64,000 nt of DNA from Nitzschia sp. DOCU1 (Eukaryota > Bacillariophyta > Bacillariophyceae > Bacillariales > Bacillariaceae). This document shows positions 43,023-52,919 of the stretch, piece after piece (the first letter of the stretch is position 1; every line of letters begins with the position of its first letter). The stretch covers positions 2,968,549 through 3,032,548 of the forward strand of contig OX595990.1 of the NCBI GenBank assembly GCA_951394045.1. The letters are read 5' to 3'. Both the position numbers and the translations under genes were made by a program. The notes beneath the pieces were generated by a model. That model worked only from the letters and a program-made list of their open reading frames with translations. It made no database searches and was not told the DNA's origin.

Positions 43023-44393
43023 ATGGACAAGGACGACGATCCGTGGGAGATCTTGGGCGTTCCGAGAGATGCGTCGGAAGCCGATATCAAAAAGGCATTT
43101 CGAAAGGGTGCTTTGATTTATCACCCAGATAAACAACAAACAGAAGAGGACAAGGCGGCAGCGCATGACATCTTTGCCAAGTTGTCGGCAGCGTATGAGA
43201 CGTTGAACGACCCCGTCAAACGCTATGACTGGAGAATGGCCGAAGAAAAGCGTTTGGCAAAATCTAGCAGGCCGTCGACCGCGGCACCGGCTGCGAAGAA
43301 AAAGCCGGCAGCTGCTCGGCCATCAACGGCACAGACCGAACAGAGGAGAACGTCTGCTCCGCCTCCGCCAAGAACTAGTAACAATACGTCTCCCAAAGCA
43401 GGACGAGCCAAGACAAGCCCATCGCCATCCGGCCAGAAAGGCCCCCCTCCTAGCAAGAGACCTAGCGCACCTGTAACATCAGGAGGTAGAAAGGTGAATC
43501 TTTCGCCGACTCCGCCCCAGACGAAGATGTCGTCCCAACCCAGAGGTACCAGTCCAAAACGACACAGTGTGCCGGTGGACGGTCAGAAGCGACCACCTCC
43601 CAAATTGGACAAGCGACGCAGTGCTCCACCACCGCCTTCAACCATGGGGTGGCAACGACAAACGCCTCAAAAAAAATCCCAACCCGTTGTCAAGATTTAC
43701 CGCGATCCCTTTGATATTTTTGAAAGCGTCATGAAAGAAGAGTATGGGGACGACTACAAGAATCGAGATGAAAGTGGATGGAAGGGATCGATTGGAGTGC
43801 CAGGATTGGCCAAGATCAATCCTTTTAAGAAGAAGACAGAAAGTTCTACCAAGGAGTTCAAAAAATTGGATGTTAATAATGACAAGACTCTCTCCAGGGA
43901 TGAGCTCGGCAAGTATATTGAGTCGCATTCCGATTTGTGGTCGACGTTGGGAATGAACCTGAATTTGCCGGTCAAGAAATGTATCGAAGTGGCAACAGAT
44001 GTTGCGTTTTTTCTAGCCATTGGAGAGGGAAAGACTCCTCCCAAGAAAAATGAACATCGCACACCTCGCGCGTTGACAGAAGTGGAATTTAAGTATTTCC
44101 ACAAGAATTATGTACTTGACGAGAAGGGTTCTCATGAATTCTTTTTGAGAACTATCTTTTCAGTATTCGATCTAAACAATGATGGAGTGTTGAGTGCGAA
44201 AGAACTGGACAAGTTCCTGGATATCTTTTACAAGGCCAAGGAAGTGTTCAAGGGTGACATGAAACTGCCCGAAAAGAAGCATTTGCTCAAGATTGTCGGT
44301 ACAAGGCTCGATTCGAACAAGGATGGTGTACTGCAATTTGAGGAGATTCGAGACTTGCTGGAGGTGGCGGCGGTTGTGTCGACTGGAAAGTAA
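43023..44393 (+). CDS. J-domain plus triple EF-hand protein, copy A
   Basis: 456-aa single-exon protein. An N-terminal J domain (residues 6-70, HPD at 34-36) is followed by a Pro/Ser/Lys linker of about 150 residues with SxP and PPP motifs. The C-terminal half has three EF-hand loops: DVNNDKTLSRDE (283-294), DLNNDGVLSAKE (383-394) and DSNKDGVLQFEE (430-441). Loops 2 and 3 are canonical; loop 1 has Lys in place of the usual Gly at position 6. The layout suggests an Hsp70 co-chaperone whose activity or partner binding responds to calcium. I know no named family with this order of domains. The product is about 90% identical to copy B by eye, with most differences in the linker. Confidence 0.85.
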   Translation: MDKDDDPWEILGVPRDASEADIKKAFRKGALIYHPDKQQTEEDKAAAHDIFAKLSAAYETLNDPVKRYDWRMAEEKRLAKSSRPSTAAPAAKKKPAAARPSTAQTEQRRTSAPPPPRTSNNTSPKAGRAKTSPSPSGQKGPPPSKRPSAPVTSGGRKVNLSPTPPQTKMSSQPRGTSPKRHSVPVDGQKRPPPKLDKRRSAPPPPSTMGWQRQTPQKKSQPVVKIYRDPFDIFESVMKEEYGDDYKNRDESGWKGSIGVPGLAKINPFKKKTESSTKEFKKLDVNNDKTLSRDELGKYIESHSDLWSTLGMNLNLPVKKCIEVATDVAFFLAIGEGKTPPKKNEHRTPRALTEVEFKYFHKNYVLDEKGSHEFFLRTIFSVFDLNNDGVLSAKELDKFLDIFYKAKEVFKGDMKLPEKKHLLKIVGTRLDSNKDGVLQFEEIRDLLEVAAVVSTGK

Positions 44394-45459
44394 TGCTATG
44401 GTCAGGTTACGTTCAAATGTGTTGTTGTTAAATTCATGGAAGGGTATGAAGGGGTACGAGCAAGAAAAATGCGCACTAATGCACTATCTAGATTAAAGTC
44501 CTCTTGATTGCATCCCACCAGCGACGGCACGCATTGTTGTTCTTTGGGTGGCTCAACCACACCAGCAATCACATGCAGGTTGCGAAACGGATGTATCACA
44601 TAATCGGCGTTGTACAACAACGCTCACACGAAAAAATGGAAATTGGTAGCAATGGACATGGTAGGACCTATGTGATTTGGAACGGAGAACTACCAGCTTG
44701 CTCGGATTCCTTGGTGATGTTGCCCCCCAAGCCATCATTGTTGTTATTGGTACAAGAGCGATTGGTTCGATTCAAGGGCTCTCCCTTAATACATAGGTAG
44801 AGCAATCAATCACTTCTTCTAGTAGAGCTACCGGTAGGTTTGCTTGTGTCAATCGACACCAAGTTGTTGCGGCCTCTGCATTTTTTAGATTGAGGACCCA
44901 CAGTACGGCAAAAGTGGCTACTACCTCTAGTAGTAGAAGTAGCTACAAAATGGCATGATCAAAACATAGAGGAACGAATAGTAGTAGCGGGGGGAGATCG
45001 CCACTCTCGTTGGCCTGAATCGAGAATCTGGGGTCGCAACAGTCGTCCCGGACGGTAGATGATGGTGAGCGTTCGCTCACGAGACAAACGCCTTCGCTCT
45101 TCTCGCAATCATCACAGACGGCGTCCGATGTCACTGCAGACAAAAATGCCAATCCCGATAATTGCCCCGGGGTCATTCAAATCTTTGGTGCTCGGATGCA
45201 AGTAACGAGATAAATAAAGGCAGAAAGACTTCTCAAAGCATATCTTTTCCAGCGTAAAAGTACTGTAAGGCTTCGGACTATTTTAACTTCCGGACGACCA
45301 TCGCACGTGAAATTGGATGAGAGAACACCTTTTCCGTTGTCCTTACTTTCCTTTCGGCACTCTACTTCTGAAGTAGCTCGACGAAGCACTTTATTTTTAC
45401 TGTCGCAGCTGCTTGCATTGAGATCGATTCTCTGGTAGTTCCAAAAGAATCTCGCCAAA
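44394..45459. other. intergenic region between the duplicated genes
   Basis: This contains the 3' flank of copy A, the junction at 44535/44536 and the upstream DNA of copy B. TACCGGTA is at 44829-44836; the matching site in copy A reads TACCGGCA. CACGTG is at 45304-45309. Short frames conserved between the copies reflect the duplication, not coding. Confidence 0.6.
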
Positions 45460-46984
45460 ATGGAAAAGGACGACGATCCATGGGAGATCTTGGGCGTTCC
45501 AAGAGATGCGTCGGAAGCCGATATCAAAAAGGCATTTCGAAAGGGTGCTTTGATTTATCACCCAGATAAACAACAAACAGAAGAGGACAAGGCGGCAGCG
45601 CATGACATTTTTGCCAAGTTGTCGGCAGCGTACGAGACTTTGAACGACCCCGTCAAACGCTATGACTGGAGAATGGCCGAAGAAAAGCGTTTGGCAAAAT
45701 CTAGCAGGCCGTCGACCGCGGCACCGGCTGCGAAGAAAAAGCCGGCAGCTGCTCGGCCATCAACGGCACAGACCGAACAGAGGAGAACGTCTGCTCCGCC
45801 TCCGCCAAGAGCTAGTACCAGTACGTCTCCCAAACCAGGACGAGCCAAGACAAGCCCATTGCCATCCGGCCAGAAAGGCCCCCCTCCTAGCAAGAGACCT
45901 AGCGCACCTGTAACATCAGGAGGTAGAAAGGCGAATCTTTCGCCGACCCCGCCGTCGCAGGCCCAGAGGAAAGCGGCGTCCCAACCCAGAGGTACCAGTC
46001 CAAAACGACACAGTGTGCCTGTGCAATCTCAGAATCGACCACCTCCTCCCAAGTCGGACAAGCGACGCAGTGCTCCACCAACGCCTACAACCATGGGGTG
46101 GCAACGACAAACGCCTCAAAAAAATTCCCAACCCGTTGTCAAGATTTACCGCGATCCCTTTGATATTTTTGAAAGTGTCATGAAAGAAGAGTATGGGGAC
46201 GACTACAAGAATCGTGATGAAAGTGGATGGAAGGGATCGATTGGAGTGCCAGGATTGGCCAAGATCAATCCTTTTAAGAAGAAGACAGAAAGTTCTACCA
46301 AGGAGTTCAAAAAATTGGATGTTAATAATGACAAGACTCTCTCCAGGGATGAGCTCGGCAAGTATATTGAGTCGCATTCCGATTTGTGGTCGACGTTGGG
46401 AATGAACCTGAATTTGCCGGTCAAGAAATGTATCGAAGTGGCAACAGATGTTGCGTTTTCCCTAGCGTTTGGGGAGGGAAAGACTCGTCCCAAGAAAAAT
46501 GAACATCGCAAACGTCGCGAGTTGACAGAAGCGGAATTTAAGTATTTCCACAAGAATTATGTACTTGACGAGAAGGGTTCTCATGAATTCTTTTTGAGAA
46601 CTATCTTTTCAGTATTCGATCTAAACAATGATGGAGTGTTGAGTGCGAAAGAACTGGACAAGTTCCTGGATATCTTTTACAAGGCCAAGGAAGTGTTCAA
46701 GGGTGACATGAAACTGCCCGAAAAGAAGCATTTGCTCAAGATTGTCGGTACAAGGCTCGATTCGAACAAGGATGGTGCACTGCAATTTCATGAGATTCGA
46801 GACTTGCTGGAGGTGGCGGCGGTTGTGTCGACTGGAAAGTAATGCTATGGTCAGGTTACGTTCAAGTGTGTTGTTGTTAAATTCATGGAAGGGTATGAAG
46901 GGGTACGAGCAAGAAAAATGCGCACTAATGCACTATCTAGATTAAAGTCCTCTTGATTGCATCCCACCAGCGACGGCACACATT
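44536..46984 (+). repeat. tandem duplication, copy B (about 2.45 kb)
   Basis: Second unit in the same orientation as copy A. It starts GTTGTTCTTTGGGTGGCTCAACC and ends GCGACGGCACACATT, after which the sequence becomes unique. It is longer than copy A mainly because of about 61 bp more upstream DNA and four extra codons in the linker. Confidence 0.85.
45460..46842 (+). CDS. J-domain plus triple EF-hand protein, copy B
   Basis: 460-aa paralogue of the gene at 43023. The J domain differs at one residue (MEK for MDK) and keeps HPD. The linker has a four-residue net insertion around SPTPPSQAQRKAASQ and many substitutions. All three EF-hand loops keep their calcium-ligand positions; the third reads DSNKDGALQFHE. 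A short segment before the second EF-hand has changed (SLAFGEGKTRPKKNEHRKRRE against FLAIGEGKTPPKKNEHRTPRA). Both copies keep a full frame, so both are probably functional. Expected role as for copy A: calcium-responsive Hsp70 co-chaperone. Confidence 0.85.
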   Translation: MEKDDDPWEILGVPRDASEADIKKAFRKGALIYHPDKQQTEEDKAAAHDIFAKLSAAYETLNDPVKRYDWRMAEEKRLAKSSRPSTAAPAAKKKPAAARPSTAQTEQRRTSAPPPPRASTSTSPKPGRAKTSPLPSGQKGPPPSKRPSAPVTSGGRKANLSPTPPSQAQRKAASQPRGTSPKRHSVPVQSQNRPPPPKSDKRRSAPPTPTTMGWQRQTPQKNSQPVVKIYRDPFDIFESVMKEEYGDDYKNRDESGWKGSIGVPGLAKINPFKKKTESSTKEFKKLDVNNDKTLSRDELGKYIESHSDLWSTLGMNLNLPVKKCIEVATDVAFSLAFGEGKTRPKKNEHRKRRELTEAEFKYFHKNYVLDEKGSHEFFLRTIFSVFDLNNDGVLSAKELDKFLDIFYKAKEVFKGDMKLPEKKHLLKIVGTRLDSNKDGALQFHEIRDLLEVAAVVSTGK

Positions 46985-48577
46985 TTACTGCCAAGTGTGT
47001 GTTGTCCCTTCCCTTCGTTAGTAAGGTATTTCCGGGATGGCGCAATTTCCGAAATAGTCAATCTAGGAGGCCGCCGAAGTAGGCGAGCACTCTGGTTTGG
47101 CTCAGAATCGTGGCAGGCACGGGGTAATCCGACTAACTCCAACGTTGGAAAGTCGAAGCGCATCTGAGAAGCCACGTGAACCTTGGAGGGTTCCGGCGGA
47201 TCCCTATTGCGTCCCATTGTACTATCGTTCGCCTTGACGCCTCATCGTCCCCGTAGATGCCGGCCACCTAACATGCCCGTCACTCGTCGGTCCACAATCT
47301 CCAAAGTCAGTACGAGTAGCGTCAGACCGCATGTGCCGGCAGATTACTCAAGGGCTTTGTTGAATGCACGATTCTAAGCTTGCGGAATGATGGCGTGGTG
47401 GAGCAGCAATCCTGCTTTTTTTCATTTGCGTTGGCGATGCTTCTGCGACTAGAACAAGAGAGAGGAGTTGTACTCCCAATAGTTCTTGTTCGGTCGCTTC
47501 TGCATTTTTAGAGTATTGAGATCCCTGTCGCTCTAGTAGTACTTCTACTACTATTAGCAATTTATGAAGCGCCAAGCAACGTTAGCTAGCTACTCCGAGT
47601 AATAGCACATGACCGCATGGCTGCGACAGCAACACCATAATGCACCATAGTACGAAGTTAGGGAGCAGAATGGGGATGTGTACTACCGGTACCTATTATT
47701 TTGTGCCACAGAATTACCACCTGCAGAATACGTGGCGGAGGGCGAATTGGAAAAAAGTAGGCTTGGGAACAGCATAGAATGTCCACGACGACTGGCACGT
47801 TCTGGCCTCTTCGGCCGTCAATACGATATTTCATAACTTCACCTGCCCCATTGGATGTTGCTTACTTATTGCAAGACGAAAATTGGGTACCCCGAAAAAG
47901 TGGAGAACGCAACAAAGTTGGAAGCGCCGAAACACACCATATCGCTTTGGAAGCGCCAAGTGGGCCCCACCCGCCTGCCTTTGACATGATGCATCCTTGC
48001 CCCATAATTGACCTTCACTAGTAGGCCCGATTTCGCCACCAGAGTCGCATTCCAGTTCTTCCTGGTTGTTCTACGGTACCAGATGTCAGGCGCACGCGTT
48101 GTTTTCGAGTCCCTGTATTGCCCCTTGACAACGGTACTTTACGGTCTTTCATCTCGTAGGCACGTTTCGTTTCACAGTCATTAAATAAATAATGCATGAC
48201 CCACTTAACAACTTGGAACCCGAAAAATTACACTCTCTCCCAAAAAGTCGGAGCGAGCTGGCCACACGGCATCAGTCCACAATTTTTTGTATCGAATCCA
48301 TCCGCATTCGCAGGCACGGCAAAAGAAGTCGACGCCTCGCCGGTGTTAGTAGCAGATCTTTTCTGGAGGGGGTCTTGGTTCGGCTTGACTCGCCACAGCC
48401 TGCCTCTCGGGACGCCATTCACAACTCCATTGTTGCTCACAATTTCAAAACAGAAGCATCTACGAACGCCAGCTCAAAGAGAATCTTGAATGTAAGTCAG
48501 GCAGCAGCTTGCTTTGCCCACACTCTCAGATCGATCATTCCTCATTATATCTTTCGTGTGCCTTGTAACTTTTAGAG
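46843..48577. other. long intergenic region
   Basis: The first 140 bp belong to copy B of the duplication; the rest is unique. TACCGGTA is at 47684-47691. A 100-codon frame from an ATG at 48192 ends at a splice donor (TGTAAGT at 48491) and may be a first exon of the next gene. Otherwise no gene is supported. Confidence 0.45.
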
Positions 48578-49531
48578 ATGATGAACGTCAGCACGTCAAC
48601 TAACGCCTACGCCACATCTTCATGGGAAAGTCGTGAAGAGAAGATGGCACTATACGTCAAATCGAAGTCCTCGAAGCGTTCGAATCGAAAAGTGAAATCG
48701 TATGCTGCAAACACGGTGATTGAAGACCCAGAAGATTCAGATGTTTTATGTGGCCGTGGACGGGGATTCTTCGAACACCCTGGAAACCGAAGAATGTTGG
48801 CGATCATTGCCCAATTCAAGCCAGAATATCAGACAGCATCAAAAATCGAAAAGTCAGCTATTACGCAACGCGTCCTACAAATCATTCTTGAGCCGCAACA
48901 TGGTGGCGCTCGCCCACGGTTTTTGAAACAGGCTGGCAACCCAAAACAAGGTTCGATTGGCGGGCAATGGGTTCAATTGTGCGAGAAGGAAATCCACAAG
49001 AAAATTGCTCATACTTTGAGGGAACAGAAGACCATTGTTAGGCTACCGCAACCTACTACCAAGGATGGAACTTCTTGCTCTGAAAGCCACCAAGCCCCCG
49101 GTTTGGTCAGGATTGTGAGCGATGCTGATTCCTCTAGTAGCAGTACACTGGATCTCCTCAAGGAACTAAGAAAGAAACTCGAAGCCAATCCTGTTCTCAT
49201 CGGCGCGGTGAATCCTGTGTCAGACGATGAGGCATCTTCCTCTTCTTACGAGCACAGTGAGACGCCGGTGGATTTCATTGATGATGTTGAGAACTGGCAA
49301 ACCAACAACAAGTCGGGGCGAAAAGACCAATCAATTGCCAAAAAAGTAGTGATCTCGCGGTCCGAACCGTTGAGCTTCCAACAGGAACCAGTTTTCAGCG
49401 AGGGCGAAATTGATACGTTGCTGCACATAGTTATGGATGACGAGTTGGACGAGGACGACGATGCCATCCTCGATTCCTTTCTTGACGGAATAGATCTTTT
49501 CAGTAGCATCCGATCAATGTGCTCAGTCTGA
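48578..49531 (+). CDS. single-domain DUF6824 protein
   Basis: 317 aa. One DUF6824 domain at about residues 50-150: DVLCGRGRGFFEHPGNRRM, then a basic helix (ASKIEKSAITQRVLQ) and RFLKQAGNPKQG, ending with HKKIAHTLREQK. The C-terminal half is acidic and Ser-rich with no domain (DELDEDDDAILDSFLDGIDLF). The domain is more canonical than domains 2 and 4 of the giant relative at 25784. A possible upstream exon (48192-48491) would splice in phase at TTTAGAG|ATG and add 100 residues of no recognised family. Using the nearer TTTAG would leave a 5'-UTR intron instead. Role unknown, perhaps regulatory. Confidence 0.82.
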   Translation: MMNVSTSTNAYATSSWESREEKMALYVKSKSSKRSNRKVKSYAANTVIEDPEDSDVLCGRGRGFFEHPGNRRMLAIIAQFKPEYQTASKIEKSAITQRVLQIILEPQHGGARPRFLKQAGNPKQGSIGGQWVQLCEKEIHKKIAHTLREQKTIVRLPQPTTKDGTSCSESHQAPGLVRIVSDADSSSSSTLDLLKELRKKLEANPVLIGAVNPVSDDEASSSSYEHSETPVDFIDDVENWQTNNKSGRKDQSIAKKVVISRSEPLSFQQEPVFSEGEIDTLLHIVMDDELDEDDDAILDSFLDGIDLFSSIRSMCSV

Positions 49532-51845
49532 GGAAGGTCTTCTTCTTCCTGAATTGGGGTAGGATTGGCTGGGGATCCATCCTTACTCCTCGGGCAACTA
49601 TAGGATAAAAAAATACCTCAAGTACTAATGAAAGTTATAATTGATTTCAACGAGTCCAGTACAAAATACAAGTAGGACGAGCTATACCTGGTAATACTCG
49701 AGCATCGAAGGACTTCCTACATCCTCACCGAGGCCCTTTTCAGACGAACATCTCTAGAGCTTTTTAGTTTAGCGCAGCGTGGAGAAACACTAACCATCCA
49801 CTACTGCCAGGCGACCCATAACATTCTCTAGCTAGTAGCCAGAGGACAGTCGCACAAGCTATTATTTGTCCCGTTTGACTGTGGCTAGTATCTACATGCA
49901 TGGGACGACAAAAATTGAATTTTCTGCACCCGTTGTTCGAGCCAGTACAAGTTCTAGGCGCTTGGCTACACATGTTGCACAAGAACAGCTCGGAACAGTC
50001 TCCCCTCTTTGGATTTATGGACCATCTGAGTCGTGAATCGGACTAGATTGACTCGTTTCACTTACTAGAGTGTTTGAAAAAGTACGAAGCACGGCAAAAC
50101 GCATAGTGATGACTACTACTGTTGGCTACTCGGCTACTACCTGGTACGTACCTATTACTGCTGGGGCCTGTGAGACTGTCCTAGTTGGCGAATAACATTT
50201 CTTAGAGCGACGAGATCGATCCTCTTCTGTCGTCAAGGTAGTTGGTGAGAACTTGATAGTGCGTATTCTATTACGCTGCTTCAACAACTATCATCTCCTC
50301 TTTTTATTCATATTAGCGGTACCAGGTACCGGTAGCTCTTTCCTCTGTTTCCTCCACCTGCAGACTACTACTATCAGGAGTACACTCTTCCTAGGTAGCA
50401 GATTCTGTAAATGCTGCTACTAACTGGGGTTAGTACTACTATTAAAGCAGCGAAAAGTGCACTCTATCCATTTAGCAGCTACCTGGACGATCGGAAAGGA
50501 ACGATCTCACTAGCAGGATGATTGGCATGACGAAGAAGAAGATACAACTTCCCTATCACTTGAGAACTGCTTCGGCAACAGTGACAACCTACCACTGCCT
50601 GTGTTCGCTCTGCCAAAGTCGTCAGCCGAAGCGAAATCCCAAGATCATTGTTCCTCGCCAGCGATGGAAATTTCGTGGCGTTTTGCTCTATCGATGCTGG
50701 CACTTGATTGTACGTAAAGATCTTTTGAAAGGAGTTTCAGCATGAATTCTCGTTCGATTGTACCCGTCAGTCATGGAAAGAGAAATTTTATTTGAGATGC
50801 TCTCCCGGTGACACCGTGATAATCAACTTTTGCCCAGGGATATTGTCACACAAATTACTCACAATCCTTGGGACAAGATGATTCCATTGCCTTGTCCAAC
50901 TTCGACGCAATTGGTCAACCCGTCAAAATAGTTGGAATCTTTCATTATCCATCAGACGTGTGTATATATGAACAAAACTTGCTTCAATCCTCCAAGTTGG
51001 GTCATTGACTGCCAATGACCACTGACACCAACGGGCATCTCGGTTCTTCTTGATCAGGCTTCAAAATATTGGACTTATGATAAATCATCTGCGGTGGACA
51101 GTTCCTTCGTCACCACCACTCGCTGATCCTCTTGCGGTGGTCGAAGGCGGGAGGAGGTGCGAGGTTTCTTCGTCACCACCGCCCAATGATGACTAGTCGC
51201 AGCCGTAGCCGAATCTTTACTAAGATTGTCTGGTGGAAATATATAGTGCACGCTGACCATGAACGTAGGCGTTGTCTTGTTTAGATAAGGTACCACTACA
51301 ACGCTCCTTTCTTGGCGGTTCATTTCAGCAGCAATTGAGTAAAAGTTGTGGAACGTGTAGAGGTCCTTCAAGAAGGATACCACAAGCCATGTCATTGCAA
51401 GCGATCGGAATAACTCACGACAGTCAATCATGTTAAAAATTGGGGGAGGGTAGTCGACGGGTGCAGTGTAAAGCGATTTGATCAGCTACGAGTGTTGTTT
51501 GAGAGCCGTTGTTCTTTCGATGTTTTCCTTCTTGTGATTATGACGGCACGAAGTCAAGCCAAAAGTGGACGTTTGCATGCCGACCGGCGCCTCGCACATG
51601 ATGCCATTCCTTTCAAGTATTCAGGGATGTAAATATTTATGTGACGCTCGCCTACGATTTTGCCCGGCCGGCGACAAACGTCATCCCGGAAATCTGGTTA
51701 GTCGGATGATCTCCAATGACCACCAAAGATACACACCGATTGCGGGGGAACTCTGTGTATTCATGTCCTTGCCATCATTCAGCACAACAGAGATAACCTT
51801 CAACCCCTACCTAATACAGCTGCATCGCTAGAGATAGTTTTGATC
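49532..51845. other. long gene-poor region
   Basis: About 2.3 kb. Four recurrent motif sites: TACCTGGTA at 49685-49693 and 50138-50146, TACCAGGTA at 50320-50328 and TACCGGTA at 50327-50334. The last two sit in the array GGTACC-A-GGTACC-GGTA. A 118-codon minus-strand frame from an ATG (51075-51431) has no domain or homology cue that I can see, so I leave it uncalled. Confidence 0.45.
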
Positions 51846-52821
51846 ATGACGGGATTGATGACATTGTCCGCATTCGTCAGTTCTCCTGCGTTTCGTCATG
51901 TTCAAAACGGCGTGAATCTGGCCACTCGTTTCTCTCCCGGCATCGGCATTAGTTCAACGACAACGACCCCAGTCCTTCTGCCCTTACGAGCAGTTGCAAA
52001 TGACTTGCAGATTGTGGAAGCTTGTTTTTCCTTTTTCGATACGATCAAGACTCCGGCTACGTTGATTGCCGCTACCACCATCGCTGCCCTATTCTCGTTC
52101 ACGCGAGACGTCAAAGACACGTACAACATCTCCAAGATAAAAGTCATGCTGCTACGATTCTACCACGTATTTTCACTCTTGAGCTTTTGCTTGAGTTTGA
52201 CGACCGTGTTAACGGCACAAGGGGCGTCGACGTCGCTTCTCATTAGCAACAGCAATCGGGTTCTTAGCAGTAACTGTGTCGACGCCTACTCTTTTCTGAG
52301 AGCCAACATGAACTTGGAGTTTCTCTTGACTCGTTGGACCTTTGCCATGTCGATCTTGTCCTTTTTTGTGTCCACAATCTTTCGAATGTTTGTCGAATTT
52401 GAACTCTTTGTACCCACACGGCGATTGGCTGGGACAATGGTTACGTCCATGATGGCGGGGGTCATGTGCTCTATCCTCAGTTTCACCAACCTTAACAATG
52501 TGCAATCCAATTTTCCTGGTTTGTGGTGCATGACGAAAGAAATCGCAGTGGTAAGTAGCAAAATTCATGATGATGATGATTTGTCGCTCTGGTGTGGTGT
52601 TTTGCGTTTGCGTGTGCATGAAACTCATATGCGATGCTTGCTCTACATTGCCTCATCACCGTGGATGAAAGATTATCTGGCATGGAGCGTATGTTAAGAG
52701 GTATCCTCTACAGATTGCTTCGGTTGGGTTGCTCGGCATTGCACTGCTATGTTCGTTGCGATTCTTGTTTCCTGGATCTATAGCGTACGATCAGTACCTT
52801 GACACCAACCGATTTGCGTAG
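51846..52821 (+). CDS. plastid-type membrane protein of unknown function, one intron
   Basis: Exons 51846-52550 and 52714-52821, with a 163-bp phase-0 intron (donor GTAAGT, acceptor CTACAG). The product is 270 aa. The N-terminus MTGLMTLSAFVSSPAFRH combines a signal-like stretch with SPAF|RH, the kind of Phe-containing cleavage site of diatom plastid leaders. Four or five hydrophobic helices follow (about 62-80, 96-115, 150-175, 190-212 and 237-256, the last supplied by exon 2). Without splicing the protein would run into a His/Asp-rich tail; splicing gives IASVGLLGIALLCSLRFLFPG and a clean stop. I do not recognise the family. Confidence 0.62.
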
Positions 52822-52919
52822 CGTTCTCTCTACTGACTGGATTTGAGGACTGACTGGGGAGTCTATTCATTTCATGACTACGTAAAATTCGGGGCCTGTG
52901 TGGATCGTGGGCCTCATGG

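Larger units (their letters stand above)
42160..44535 (+). repeat. tandem duplication, copy A (about 2.4 kb)
   Basis: Direct repeat unit beginning GTTGTTCTTTGAGTGGCTCAACC and ending GCGACGGCACGCATT. It holds about 860 bp of upstream DNA, the J/EF-hand gene A and about 140 bp of 3' flank. It is followed without a gap by copy B. Upstream DNA matches copy B with scattered substitutions and indels. CACGTG lies exactly 156 bp before the ATG in both copies. Confidence 0.85.

Noticed and set aside
42032..44620. Short minus-strand frames conserved in both copies of the duplication (MLHNAD.. and MLYNAD..)
   Set aside because: Similarity is explained by the DNA duplication itself; frames differ by many amino-acid changes and a length change.
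44755..44775. GGTTCGATTC, reminiscent of a tRNA T-loop, in the duplicated flank
   Set aside because: No acceptor, D or anticodon stem can be formed around it, and copy A has a substituted version.
51075..51431. 118-codon minus-strand frame starting with ATG
   Set aside because: No recognisable domain, no neighbour context and uneven composition; too weak to call as a gene.
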